Below, piece by piece: positions 22,133 to 37,003 of a DNA stretch of 64,000 nt (positions are counted from its first letter, which is position 1; each line of letters opens with the position of its first letter). A model generated the notes under the pieces. It saw nothing but the letters and a program-made list of their open reading frames with translations. It did no database searches and was not told the origin of the DNA. Both the position numbers and the translations under genes were made by a program. This DNA is from Intestinirhabdus alba (lineage in GTDB: Bacteria; Pseudomonadota; Gammaproteobacteria; Enterobacterales; Enterobacteriaceae), in the NCBI RefSeq assembly GCF_009711095.1, contig NZ_WMJZ01000024.1:1-64000 (forward strand), given 5' to 3'.

Positions 22133-23674
22133 ATGCAACTGAATTCCACCGAAATCAGCGAACTGATCAAGCAGCGCATTGCTCAGTTCAATGTGGTGAG
22201 CGAGGCTCACAACGAAGGTACAATCGTTTCCGTCAGTGACGGTGTTATCCGCATTCACGGGCTGGCCGATTGTATGCAGGGGGAGATGATCTCCCTGCCG
22301 GGTAACCGTTACGCTATCGCCCTGAACCTGGAGCGCGACTCCGTAGGTGCGGTAGTGATGGGGCCGTACGCTGACCTTGCCGAAGGCATGAAGGTCAAAT
22401 GTACCGGCCGTATCCTGGAGGTTCCGGTAGGCCGCGGCCTGCTGGGGCGCGTGGTCAACACTCTGGGTGCGCCGATTGACGGTAAAGGTCCGGTTGAGCA
22501 CGACGGCTTCTCCGCCGTTGAGGCTATCGCGCCGGGCGTTATCGAACGTCAGTCCGTCGATCAGCCGGTGCAGACCGGTTATAAATCCGTTGACGCCATG
22601 ATCCCAATCGGCCGCGGACAGCGTGAACTGATCATCGGCGACCGTCAGACCGGTAAAACCGCGCTGGCCATCGACGCCATCATCAACCAGCGCGATTCCG
22701 GCATTAAGTGCGTTTACGTGGCTATCGGCCAGAAAGCGTCCACCATCTCCAACGTGGTGCGTAAGCTGGAAGAGCATGGCGCGTTGCAGAACACTATCGT
22801 TGTGGTTGCGACTGCCTCTGAATCCGCCGCGCTGCAGTATCTGGCTCCGTATGCCGGCTGCGCGATGGGTGAATATTTCCGCGACCGCGGCGAAGATGCG
22901 CTGATCGTTTATGACGATCTCTCCAAGCAGGCCGTCGCTTATCGTCAGATCTCCCTGCTACTCCGTCGTCCGCCAGGACGTGAAGCCTTCCCGGGCGACG
23001 TATTCTATCTCCACTCCCGTCTGCTGGAGCGCGCCGCGCGCGTTAACGCGGAATACGTCGAAGCCTTCACCAAAGGTGAAGTGAAAGGGAAAACCGGCTC
23101 TCTGACCGCGCTGCCGATCATTGAAACCCAGGCAGGCGACGTTTCCGCGTTCGTTCCGACCAACGTTATTTCCATTACCGATGGTCAGATCTTCCTGGAA
23201 ACCAACCTGTTTAACGCCGGTATTCGTCCTGCGGTAAACCCGGGTATCTCCGTATCCCGCGTGGGCGGTGCGGCGCAGACCAAAATCATGAAAAAACTGT
23301 CCGGCGGTATCCGTACCGCGCTGGCGCAGTATCGTGAACTGGCGGCGTTCTCTCAGTTTGCTTCCGACCTTGACGATGCGACCCGTAAGCAGCTGGACCA
23401 CGGTCAGAAAGTGACCGAGCTGCTGAAGCAGAAACAGTATGCGCCGATGTCTGTCGCGCAGCAGTCTCTGGTGCTGTTCGCGGCGGAACGCGGCTATCTG
23501 GCGGACGTTGAGCTGGCGAAAATCGGCAGCTTCGAGGCCGCTCTGCTGGCTTACGTCGACCGCGATCACGCTCCGCTGATGCAAGAGATCAACCAGTCCG
23601 GCGGCTATAACGACGAAATCGAAGGCAAGCTGAAAGGCATCCTCGATTCCTTCAAAGCAACCCAGTCCTGGTAA
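22133..23674 (+). CDS. atpA: ATP synthase F1 subunit alpha
   Basis: A 513-residue non-catalytic nucleotide-binding subunit. The P-loop GDRQTGKTA lies near residue 169, and the arginine-finger region is near [13 protein letters not shown]. Length is identical to E. coli. It lies 12 bases after atpH. Confidence 0.98.
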   Translation: MQLNSTEISELIKQRIAQFNVVSEAHNEGTIVSVSDGVIRIHGLADCMQGEMISLPGNRYAIALNLERDSVGAVVMGPYADLAEGMKVKCTGRILEVPVGRGLLGRVVNTLGAPIDGKGPVEHDGFSAVEAIAPGVIERQSVDQPVQTGYKSVDAMIPIGRGQRELIIGDRQTGKTALAIDAIINQRDSGIKCVYVAIGQKASTISNVVRKLEEHGALQNTIVVVATASESAALQYLAPYAGCAMGEYFRDRGEDALIVYDDLSKQAVAYRQISLLLRRPPGREAFPGDVFYLHSRLLERAARVNAEYVEAFTKGEVKGKTGSLTALPIIETQAGDVSAFVPTNVISITDGQIFLETNLFNAGIRPAVNPGISVSRVGGAAQTKIMKKLSGGIRTALAQYRELAAFSQFASDLDDATRKQLDHGQKVTELLKQKQYAPMSVAQQSLVLFAAERGYLADVELAKIGSFEAALLAYVDRDHAPLMQEINQSGGYNDEIEGKLKGILDSFKATQSW

Positions 23675-23724
23675 CGTCTGGCGGCCTGCCCCAGGGCGGG
23701 CCGTAAGGCATTGAGGAGAAGCTC

Positions 23725-25997
<2,273 letters not shown>

Positions 25998-26017
25998 CGC
26001 CTTAATCGGAGGGTGAT

Positions 26018-26437
26018 ATGGCAATGACTTACCACCTGGACGTCGTCAGCGCAGAGCAGCGGATGTTCTCTGGCCTGGTCGAGAAAATTCAGGTAACGGG
26101 CAGCGAAGGCGAACTGGGGATTTACCCTGGCCATGCGCCGCTGCTCACCGCCATTAAGCCTGGTATGATTCGCATCGTTAAGCAGCACGGCGAGGAAGAG
26201 TTTATCTATCTGTCAGGCGGCATTCTGGAAGTGCAGTCCGGCAGCGTAACCGTGTTGGCGGATACCGCGATTCGCGGACAGGATCTTGACGAAGCGCGGG
26301 CTCTGGAAGCGAAGCGTAAGGCGGAAGAGCATATTAAAAGCTCTCATGGCGACGTGGATTACGCTCAGGCGTCTGCGGAGCTGGCCAAAGCGATCGCCAA
26401 ACTGCGCGTTATCGAGTTGACTAGAAAAGCGATGTAA
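26018..26437 (+). CDS. atpC: ATP synthase F1 subunit epsilon
   Basis: A 139-residue subunit with an N-terminal beta-sandwich (about residues 1-85) and a C-terminal helical hairpin that inhibits ATP hydrolysis by inserting into the rotor cavity. It is the last gene of the operon, followed by a strong terminator. Confidence 0.98.
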   Translation: MAMTYHLDVVSAEQRMFSGLVEKIQVTGSEGELGIYPGHAPLLTAIKPGMIRIVKQHGEEEFIYLSGGILEVQSGSVTVLADTAIRGQDLDEARALEAKRKAEEHIKSSHGDVDYAQASAELAKAIAKLRVIELTRKAM

Positions 26438-26456
26438 CACCGGCTTGAAAGTAGAA

Positions 26457-26487
26457 AACCAGTCTGTTGGCAGGCTGGTTTTTTTTT
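26457..26487 (+). terminator. atp operon terminator
   Basis: The inverted repeat AACCAGTCTG/CAGGCTGGTT has a short TTGG loop and is followed by a run of nine T's. It starts about 20 bp after the atpC stop, a textbook intrinsic terminator. Confidence 0.93.
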
Positions 26488-26534
26488 GCCTGCGTTTCAG
26501 CTTTTTTGAAATTAAAACGGTGATTTAATTTTTT

Positions 26535-26550
26535 TGTGATGTTTATCACA
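26535..26550. promoter_or_regulatory. CRP-type palindrome 1
   Basis: TGTGATGTTTATCACA has both CRP half-sites perfect (TGTGA-N6-TCACA), within a longer T-run/A-run palindrome. It is centred at 26542.5, about 50 bp before the predicted start of the small gene described below. Confidence 0.75.
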
Positions 26551-26556
26551 AAAAAC

Positions 26557-26585
26557 TTGATCGGTTAAAAAAGGCGGCGTAGACT
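26557..26585 (+). promoter_or_regulatory. Predicted promoter of the small atpC-glmU gene
   Basis: TTGATC (26557-26562), a 17-bp spacer and TAGACT (26580-26585) make a plausible sigma-70 promoter with predicted start near 26592. It lies between the two CRP-type palindromes. Confidence 0.55.
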
Positions 26586-26592
26586 CCGTTTT

Positions 26593-26608
26593 TGTGAAGT
26601 TCATCACA
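26593..26608. promoter_or_regulatory. CRP-type palindrome 2
   Basis: TGTGAAGTTCATCACA has both CRP half-sites perfect. Its centre (26600.5) is 58 bp from palindrome 1 and about +8 from the predicted start, a position that usually represses. In RNA the same sequence could fold as a 9-bp hairpin just ahead of the ribosome-binding site. Confidence 0.7.
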
Positions 26609-26637
26609 AAAATAATTCACCTGTTAAGGAAGTCATC

Positions 26638-26709
26638 ATGAAACTGATCAATAAAATCATCTCTTTCTTCAACAACATGAACGTCTCTTTCGGGACTTTT
26701 AATCTGTAA
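26638..26709 (+). CDS. Unrecognised 23-residue amphipathic peptide
   Basis: ATG at 26638 follows TTAAGGA (26624-26630) with normal spacing and reads 23 codons to TAA at 26707-26709. The N-terminal part MKLINKIISFFNNM has hydrophobic residues spaced as in an amphipathic helix, with two lysines near the start; the tail is VSFGTF-rich. It has its own predicted promoter, two CRP palindromes and a terminator about 55 bp downstream. I recognise no family. It could be a small membrane-associated protein or the coding part of a dual-function RNA. It is also possible that only the RNA matters. Confidence 0.5.
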   Translation: MKLINKIISFFNNMNVSFGTFNL

Positions 26710-26764
26710 TCACTGTAGCCGCAGGCGAAGCTAATCTCGCGCGGCGTGAACAGAAAGAATATAT

Positions 26765-26797
26765 AAAAAGGTCGCCTGGCAGTGGCCTTTTTGCTTT
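26765..26797 (+). terminator. Terminator of the small gene
   Basis: AAAAAGGTC (26765-26773) pairs with GGCCTTTTT (26784-26792), with one G-U pair. The T-rich 3' side is TTTTTGCTTTTC. Confidence 0.75.
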
Positions 26798-27056
26798 TCT
26801 GACGTCCCCCTTTTCCCGTCCGGCTTTTTTCAGGTCGTAAAAAAATAGCAAAAACACTTACCTGTCGCGTTAATATCGTGTCAATCGAACTTTTGACAAG
26901 ACAAAAGGCATGGTAATGCACGAAAATGTCCGTCATATCAGGCGGGAATCGCAGGCATTGATCGTTTTATCTCCGGCCCATTTTACGCTGAAAAAAATGT
27001 AGTTATTTCAATGCGAAACGGTATAAATTCGTTCTCAAACCACAGTCAGGACGCAT
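26798..27056 (+). promoter_or_regulatory. glmU upstream region
   Basis: There is no gene here. TTGACA at 26893-26898 with a TAATGC 15 bp downstream, and TATAAA near 27022, are promoter candidates for glmU. E. coli has two glmU promoters activated by NagC; I cannot assign NagC sites by eye. Confidence 0.45.
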
Positions 27057-28427
27057 ATGTTGAATAGTGATATGAGCGTTGTGATCCTTGCCGCAGGCAA
27101 AGGCACACGTATGTATTCCGATCTCCCAAAGGTGCTGCATACCCTCGCCGGCAAAGCGATGGTGCAGCATGTCATTGATGCAGCAAATGAATTAGGCGCT
27201 TCACAGATCCATCTGGTTTACGGACACGGTGGCGATCTGCTGCAAAAGACCCTGAAAAATGACAACCTTAACTGGGTGCTCCAGGCTGAACAGCTGGGAA
27301 CCGGCCATGCGATGCAACAGGCTGCGCCGTTCTTTGGCGATGACGAAGACATATTAATGCTCTATGGCGACGTGCCGCTGATTTCTGTCGACACGCTGCA
27401 ACGCCTGCGTGATGCCAAACCGCAAGGGGGCATTGGCCTGCTCACGGTTAAGCTGGACGATCCCAGCGGCTATGGCCGTATTACGCGCGAGAACGGCAAG
27501 GTCACGGGTATTGTTGAACATAAAGACGCCAGCGATGAACAGCGCCAGATTCAGGAGATCAACACGGGTATCCTGGTCGCTAACGGTGCCGACATGAAGC
27601 GCTGGCTGGCGAAACTGACCAACAACAACGCGCAGGGTGAATACTACATCACGGATATTATCGCGCTGGCGTATCAGGAAGGGCGTGAAATTACGGCCGT
27701 ACACCCGGCTCGCATTAGCGAAACCGACGGCGTGAACAACCGTCTGCAACTTTCCCGCCTGGAGCGAATTTACCAGTCCGAACAGGCAGAAAAGCTGCTG
27801 CTGGCGGGCGTAATGCTGCGCGACCCGCTGCGTTTTGATCTGCGCGGTATCCTTAATCACGGGCGCGATGTGGAAATTGACGCTAACGTTATTATCGAAG
27901 GTAACGTTACCCTCGGCCACCGGGTGAAGATCGGCGCGGGCTGTGTGATTAAAAACAGCGTAATTGGCGACGATTGCGAAATCAGCCCCTACAGCGTGGT
28001 GGAAGAGGCACATCTGGAAGCCGCCTGCACCATCGGTCCGTTCGCCCGCCTGCGTCCGGGTGCCGAGCTGCTGGCCGGCGCTCACGTCGGCAACTTCGTT
28101 GAGATGAAAAAGGCACGGCTGGGCAAAGGCTCCAAGGCTGGGCATCTCACCTATCTGGGGGATGCGGAGATTGGCGACCGCGTTAACATCGGCGCGGGCA
28201 CCATTACCTGCAACTATGACGGTGCCAACAAGTTTAAAACCCTTATTGGCGACGATGTGTTTGTCGGCTCCGACACCCAACTGGTGGCTCCGGTGAGCGT
28301 TGGTAACGGGGCCACCATTGCTGCCGGAACGACCGTAACCCGCGACGTTGCCGATAACGAACTGGTAATAAGCCGCGTGCCGCAGGTGAATAAGCAGGGC
28401 TGGCGGCGTCCACAGAAGAAAAAATAA
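27057..28427 (+). CDS. glmU: GlmU: GlcN-1-P acetyltransferase / GlcNAc-1-P uridyltransferase
   Basis: A 456-residue bifunctional enzyme making UDP-GlcNAc for peptidoglycan and LPS. The N-terminal nucleotidyltransferase domain carries LAAGKGTRM (residues 11-19); the C-terminal left-handed beta-helix (about 230-440) has hexapeptide repeats and the acetyltransferase region with the catalytic histidine ([14 protein letters not shown]). Same length as E. coli GlmU. Confidence 0.97.
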   Translation: MLNSDMSVVILAAGKGTRMYSDLPKVLHTLAGKAMVQHVIDAANELGASQIHLVYGHGGDLLQKTLKNDNLNWVLQAEQLGTGHAMQQAAPFFGDDEDILMLYGDVPLISVDTLQRLRDAKPQGGIGLLTVKLDDPSGYGRITRENGKVTGIVEHKDASDEQRQIQEINTGILVANGADMKRWLAKLTNNNAQGEYYITDIIALAYQEGREITAVHPARISETDGVNNRLQLSRLERIYQSEQAEKLLLAGVMLRDPLRFDLRGILNHGRDVEIDANVIIEGNVTLGHRVKIGAGCVIKNSVIGDDCEISPYSVVEEAHLEAACTIGPFARLRPGAELLAGAHVGNFVEMKKARLGKGSKAGHLTYLGDAEIGDRVNIGAGTITCNYDGANKFKTLIGDDVFVGSDTQLVAPVSVGNGATIAAGTTVTRDVADNELVISRVPQVNKQGWRRPQKKK

Positions 28428-28500
28428 ATCAGGCGGCCGGCGCGTATCGCCGACGGTCTGACGGCTGAGGGGAAAGATCTCCTCTCGAACAGGCAGTACC

Positions 28501-28754
28501 TATACCCTAAATAATTCGAGCTGCAGGACAAAACGCAGCGCGAATTGAACAGCCGCAGGCTGCCTCTGGTGAGAGACAGGGATGTCTCTCATTAATCCCC
28601 GGGAGCTTACCGGAGTATGTGTCCGGGGTGAGCGACAAATCTGCCTGGAGCAGATTTGAACGCCGCGCAGCGGCGGCCCGTCAGGGCGAGTCTCATGGAT
28701 AAGACGAGTAACCAGAAGCCAACGCACATGCAGCTTGAAGTATGACGGGAATAT
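28501..28754. repeat. ERIC element 2 with left and right insertions
   Basis: ERIC ends (TATACCCTAAATAATTCGAG and CTTGAAGTATGACGGG) and the central arms are present, but the element is about 254 bp. The left insertion is a shortened form of that in ERIC 1, missing its middle. A right insertion starts with the hairpin CAAATCTGC/GCAGATTTG (28636-28658) and continues with a CCGC/GCGG-rich segment. It lies inside the glmU-glmS gap in the same orientation as ERIC 1. Confidence 0.88.
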
Positions 28755-28896
28755 AAAAATAACCCCACTCTCTACAAGGCTCGGGGTGCCCGAAAATACG
28801 GGCTTTAACCTAACGCTCTTTTCGGTATGGAAGACGTTGGGGAAACAGGTTGACCGACAACGCATGGCATACAGCCACAATCGGAATCAAAAAACT

Positions 28897-30726
28897 ATGT
28901 GTGGAATTGTTGGCGCTATCGCGCAGCGTGATGTAGCTGTAATCCTTCTCGAAGGTTTACGTCGTCTGGAATATCGGGGTTACGACTCCGCCGGTCTGGC
29001 CGTGGTGGATGCGGAAGGGCATATGACCCGCCTGCGTCGCCTCGGCAAGGTGCAGATGCTGGCCCAGGCCGCAGAGGAGCACCCCCTCCACGGCGGCACC
29101 GGTATTGCCCATACCCGCTGGGCAACCCACGGCGAACCCTCAGAAGCGAATGCGCATCCGCATGTTTCTGAACACATTGCGGTGGTGCATAACGGCATTA
29201 TCGAAAATCATGAGCCTCTGCGTGAAGCGCTGAAGGCGCGTGGTTACACCTTCCTTTCTGAAACGGACACTGAAGTTATTGCTCACCTGGTGCACTGGGA
29301 GCTAAAGCAGGGCGGCACCCTGCGTGAGGCCGTACTGCGGGCTATCCCCCAGCTGCGCGGGGCGTACGGTACGGTTATTATGGACACCCGCCACCCGGAT
29401 ACCCTGCTGGCGGCGCGCTCCGGCAGTCCGCTGGTGATAGGTCTGGGCATGGGCGAAAATTTTATCGCGTCCGATCAGCTGGCCCTGCTGCCGGTAACCC
29501 GTCGCTTTATCTTCCTTGAAGAGGGCGATATTGCCGAGGTAACCCGTCGTTCGGTCTCCGTTTTCGATAACACCGGGGCGGAGGTACAGCGTCAGGATAT
29601 CGAATCCAGCCTGCAGTATGACGCCGGCGATAAAGGTATTTACCGCCACTATATGCAGAAAGAGATCTACGAACAGCCGAATGCGATCAAAAGCACCCTG
29701 ACCGGGCGCATCAGCCACGGTGAGGTGGATCTCAGCGAGCTGGGTCCGCAGGCCGACGAGCTGCTGTCGCGAATCGAGCATATCCAGATCATTGCCTGCG
29801 GCACCTCCTATAATTCCGGGATGGTCTCCCGCTACTGGTTCGAAGCGCTGGCCGGTATTCCGTGCGACGTCGAAATTGCCTCTGAATTTCGCTACCGCAG
29901 GTCGGTGGTACGCCGTAATAGCCTGATGATCACCCTCTCGCAGTCCGGCGAAACGGCGGATACGCTGGCGGGTCTGCGTCTGTCGAAAGAGCTGGGCTAT
30001 CTGGGGTCGCTGGCGATCTGTAACGTGCCCGGCTCCTCGCTGGTGCGTGAATCCGATCTGGCGCTGATGACCAACGCCGGCACCGAGATTGGCGTGGCCT
30101 CCACGAAGGCGTTCACCACGCAGCTGACCGTGCTGCTGATGCTGGTGGCGAAGCTGGCGCGCCTGAAGGGACGGGATGCGGCGATTGAGCGCGACATCGT
30201 CCACGGCCTGCAGGCCCTGCCGAGCCGCATTGAGCAGATGCTCTCCCAGGACAAACGTATTGAAGCGCTGGCGGAAGATTTTTCCGACAAGCATCATGCC
30301 CTGTTCCTCGGACGCGGCGATCAATATCCGATCGCTCTGGAAGGGGCGCTGAAGCTGAAGGAAATCTCCTATATCCACGCGGAGGCCTATGCGGCAGGCG
30401 AGCTGAAGCACGGCCCGCTGGCGCTGATCGACGCCGATATGCCGGTTATCGTGGTAGCGCCAAACAATGAGCTGCTGGAAAAGCTGAAATCCAATATTGA
30501 GGAAGTACGCGCCCGCGGCGGCCAGCTGTACGTTTTCGCCGATCGTGACGCCGGTTTCGTCAGCAGCGATAACATGCACATTATCGAGATGCCGCACGTG
30601 GAAGAGGTGATTGCGCCGATCTTCTACACCGTTCCGCTGCAGCTGCTGGCCTACCACGTGGCGCTGATCAAAGGCACCGACGTGGACCAGCCGCGCAACC
30701 TGGCTAAATCGGTTACCGTCGAGTAA
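28897..30726 (+). CDS. glmS: Glutamine-fructose-6-phosphate aminotransferase GlmS
   Basis: A 609-residue enzyme making glucosamine 6-phosphate, the first step of amino-sugar synthesis. The N-terminal Ntn glutaminase domain has the nucleophilic cysteine at position 2 ([10 protein letters not shown]), which fixes the start at 28897. The two C-terminal SIS isomerase domains end in [13 protein letters not shown]. In E. coli glmS is cotranscribed with glmU and activated by the small RNA GlmZ on its leader. Here the gap is 469 bp and carries an ERIC element. The ribosome-binding site is weak, which fits RNA-dependent activation. Confidence 0.97.
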   Translation: MCGIVGAIAQRDVAVILLEGLRRLEYRGYDSAGLAVVDAEGHMTRLRRLGKVQMLAQAAEEHPLHGGTGIAHTRWATHGEPSEANAHPHVSEHIAVVHNGIIENHEPLREALKARGYTFLSETDTEVIAHLVHWELKQGGTLREAVLRAIPQLRGAYGTVIMDTRHPDTLLAARSGSPLVIGLGMGENFIASDQLALLPVTRRFIFLEEGDIAEVTRRSVSVFDNTGAEVQRQDIESSLQYDAGDKGIYRHYMQKEIYEQPNAIKSTLTGRISHGEVDLSELGPQADELLSRIEHIQIIACGTSYNSGMVSRYWFEALAGIPCDVEIASEFRYRRSVVRRNSLMITLSQSGETADTLAGLRLSKELGYLGSLAICNVPGSSLVRESDLALMTNAGTEIGVASTKAFTTQLTVLLMLVAKLARLKGRDAAIERDIVHGLQALPSRIEQMLSQDKRIEALAEDFSDKHHALFLGRGDQYPIALEGALKLKEISYIHAEAYAAGELKHGPLALIDADMPVIVVAPNNELLEKLKSNIEEVRARGGQLYVFADRDAGFVSSDNMHIIEMPHVEEVIAPIFYTVPLQLLAYHVALIKGTDVDQPRNLAKSVTVE

Positions 30727-30734
30727 GACTCCCT

Positions 30735-30759
30735 GCTCCACCTTCGGGTGGAGCTTTTT
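30735..30759 (+). terminator. glmS terminator
   Basis: GCTCCACC-TTCG-GGTGGAGC (30735-30754) followed by TTTTT is a tetraloop hairpin intrinsic terminator nine bases after the glmS stop. Confidence 0.95.
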
Positions 30760-30762
30760 AAA

Positions 30763-30843
30763 CCCGTCATTCAGGCTGCGCGTATGGTGGCCTTTGGCTA
30801 CTCGCCTAATCCATACATCCGCTCCTTCGGCTGTTCCGTCATA
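30763..30843. repeat. Decayed ERIC-like fragment (tentative)
   Basis: The segment beginning CCGTCATTCAGGCTGCGCGTA and containing TACTCGCCTAATCCAT resembles the start of ERIC 3 (CCGTCATACTTCAAGTTGC ... TACTCGTCTCATCCAT). Similarity is patchy, so it could be an old copy of the expanded ERIC or coincidence. Confidence 0.35.
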
Positions 30844-30943
30844 TAGTGATCGCATCCCGCCGCGCCAGGAAAATATTCCGCACTAAAAACACACTGCATA
30901 ACTATTTGATTTTTAGTGGTTAGTTTAACGATTCAGAGGCTGA

Positions 30944-34942
<3,999 letters not shown>

Positions 34943-35015
34943 TATGTTCTTTATCTTTCAGGCCGCAGCCGCTGTCTTGCTACAGCCAGAAAACTTTTGG
35001 TCATCGGGAGGAGTG

Positions 35016-35741
35016 ATGGACAATCTGAATCTTAATAAACATATTTCCGGCCAGTTTAATGCGGAGCTGGAAAGCATTCGCACCCAGGTGATGACGATGG
35101 GGGGCATGGTGGAGCAGCAGCTTTCCGACGCCATTACCGCCATGCACAACCAGGACAGCGAGCTGGCGAAGCGCGTCATTGAAGACGACCAGAAGGTTAA
35201 CATGATGGAGGTGGCCATTGACGAGGCGTGCGTGCGGATTATCGCCAGGCGTCAGCCGACGGCCAGCGACCTGCGCCTGGTGATGGCGATTGTCAAAACC
35301 ATCGCCGAGCTGGAGCGCATTGGCGACGTGGCGGACAAAATCTGCCGTACCGCGCTGGAGAAGTTCTCCCGTCAGCATCAGCCGCTGCTGGTGAGCCTTG
35401 AGTCGCTGGGCCGCCATACCGTGCAGATGCTGCACGACGTGCTGGACGCCTTTGCGCGGATGGATCTCGATGAGGCGGTGCGTATCTATCGCGAGGATCG
35501 GAAGGTCGATCGGGAGTACGAGGGCATTGTCCGTCAGCTGATGACCTACATGATGGAGGATTCGCGCACCATCCCGAGCGTGCTGACAGCGCTGTTCTGC
35601 GCCCGCTCCATTGAGCGTATTGGCGACCGCTGTCAGAACATCTGCGAATATATCTTCTACTTCGTGAAGGGGCAGGATTTTCGCCACGTGGGCGGCGATG
35701 AGCTGGATAAGCTGCTGGCGGGGAGCGATCCCCAGGCATAA
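35016..35741 (+). CDS. phoU: Phosphate signalling regulator PhoU
   Basis: A 241-residue all-helical protein with two PhoU repeats, each with metal-binding acidic motifs ([14 protein letters not shown] and [14 protein letters not shown]). It restrains PhoR kinase activity and Pst transport when phosphate is plentiful. It starts at [15 protein letters not shown] behind GGGAGGAG, 73 bp after pstB. It is the last gene of the operon. No clear terminator is visible before the convergent yieH. Confidence 0.96.
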   Translation: MDNLNLNKHISGQFNAELESIRTQVMTMGGMVEQQLSDAITAMHNQDSELAKRVIEDDQKVNMMEVAIDEACVRIIARRQPTASDLRLVMAIVKTIAELERIGDVADKICRTALEKFSRQHQPLLVSLESLGRHTVQMLHDVLDAFARMDLDEAVRIYREDRKVDREYEGIVRQLMTYMMEDSRTIPSVLTALFCARSIERIGDRCQNICEYIFYFVKGQDFRHVGGDELDKLLAGSDPQA

Positions 35742-35831
35742 CCCCGGTTAAATTGCCCGACAGGATGAACCCGCCGGGCCGACGATAGCCAGGCTAAATA
35801 CGCGCCGTTAAATCCCTTATCTGTACGCCCG

Positions 35832-36497
35832 TTAGCGCGTAATGTTCCAGCCGCGGGCTTTCCACAGCTCCGGCAGCTGCGCCAGCCGGGTAAAGGAGGT
35901 CACCTTCGGGTGGTCAATGGGCTTATTGTGCGGATCGGCGCAGAAGTAGAACACCTCCATTCCGGCCGCAATCCCCGACTGCGCGCCGGCGCTGGAGTCA
36001 TCCACCAGGATACAGTTTTCGACGTTGACGTTCATTGCTTTCGCCGCATGGAGCATCAGCGCCGGGTCGGGCTTCCAGCGCTGGATCTCGTAGCCGCTGA
36101 ACAGCAGATCGGGGAAATGGTGCAGCATACCGAGCTTGCCCAGCGAGTGCTGCATTTTGCTGACCGGGCCGTTTGACACCACACAGACCGGCACCGACAT
36201 AGCGTCGAGCAGCGCGCTTGCGCCGTCGATGGCCTCCAGTTCGCTGTCGAAAAGGCGCGCGACCTCGGCGCGGAAGACCTGCTCCAGGGCCGTCTTCTCC
36301 AGGGTAATCCCATTTTCTGCGCTGATAATATCGATGATCTCGTAAAGTTTGACGCCCTTAAAGCGCCTGAAGATTTCGGCGAGATCGAGCGTAATACCAA
36401 ATTCCTTAAACATGGCGACATACGCGCGGGAACAGATGACTTCACTATCGACCAGCGTACCGTCGCAGTCAAAAAATACCGCTTCAATTTCGGACAT
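35832..36497 (-). CDS. yieH: HAD-family phosphatase YieH (6-phosphogluconate phosphatase)
   Basis: A 221-residue HAD hydrolase of the beta-phosphoglucomutase-like subfamily, same length as E. coli YieH. The nucleophile motif FFDCDGTLVDSE lies at residues 8-19, followed by a helical cap. Motif II is VVSNGP, and motif III/IV is KPDPALMLHAAKAMNV with ILVDDSSAGAQSG. E. coli YieH dephosphorylates 6-phosphogluconate and shows activity on other small phosphates. Confidence 0.93.
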   Translation of the reverse strand: MSEIEAVFFDCDGTLVDSEVICSRAYVAMFKEFGITLDLAEIFRRFKGVKLYEIIDIISAENGITLEKTALEQVFRAEVARLFDSELEAIDGASALLDAMSVPVCVVSNGPVSKMQHSLGKLGMLHHFPDLLFSGYEIQRWKPDPALMLHAAKAMNVNVENCILVDDSSAGAQSGIAAGMEVFYFCADPHNKPIDHPKVTSFTRLAQLPELWKARGWNITR

Positions 36498-37003
36498 GCC
36501 TTTCCCTTCTATACCGGTTTAACGTTTTCGTATTGCCTGATGATGAGACACAATCGTTGCCGTATATACCCGTCATACTTCAAGTTGCATGTGCGTTGGC
36601 TTCGGGTTACTCGTCTCATCCATGAGACTCGCCCTGACGGGCCGCCGCTGCGCGGCGTTCAAATCTGCTCCGGGCAGATTTGTCGTTCACCCCGGTCACT
36701 TACTCCAGTAAGCTCCCGGGGACTAATGAGAGACATTCCTGTCTCTCACCAGAGGCAGCCTGCGGCTGTTCAAATTCGTTCCTGACGAATTTGTCACTGC
36801 GTCGCCGCGTGATTCGGCCTGAGGGCCTCACTCCTTCGGGGCCAGCCCCGGGGCTGTTCAAAACGCGCTGCGTTTTGTCCTGCAACTCGAATTATTTAGG
36901 GTATAAGCAATTTGCATGAAAAAAAGCCGCTCGCGGGCGTCACTATTGTCGCATTTTGGTATAGGATAGCGACGAATTTTCCCTCCTTGCCCGGAAATAG
37001 ATA
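36498..37003. promoter_or_regulatory. yieH/adeP divergent region
   Basis: Apart from ERIC 3, it holds a half of a PurR-type operator (ACGTTTTCGT, about 36522-36531) beside yieH, and about 98 bp of adeP leader containing a TATAGGAT -10-like sequence near 36960. No gene is supported. Confidence 0.4.
36565..36905. repeat. ERIC element 3, inverted, fully expanded
   Basis: Read on the minus strand this is an ERIC with both the long left insertion of ERIC 1 and the right insertion of ERIC 2, 341 bp in all. Ends TATACCCGTCATACTTCAAG (36565) and CTCGAATTATTTAGGGTATA (36905) are canonical. It lies between the divergent yieH and adeP genes and separates adeP from upstream DNA. Confidence 0.9.

Larger units (their letters stand above)
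26592..26797 (+). ncRNA. Candidate CRP-controlled dual-function transcript
   Basis: The predicted transcript is about 205 nt. It contains the 23-codon frame, then a hairpin (GCCGC 26718-26722 with GCGGC 26741-26745, extended by CAC/GTG), then the terminator. The arrangement resembles CRP-regulated RNAs such as Spot 42 and AzuCR that encode tiny proteins. This is an inference from layout only; no homology to a known sRNA was recognised. Confidence 0.4.

Noticed and set aside
22986-23584. Long open frames antisense to atp, glmS, gyrB and yidC genes, some over 500 codons.
   Set aside because: They mirror the codon bias of strongly expressed genes on the other strand, lack ribosome-binding sites and resemble no protein; they are shadows.
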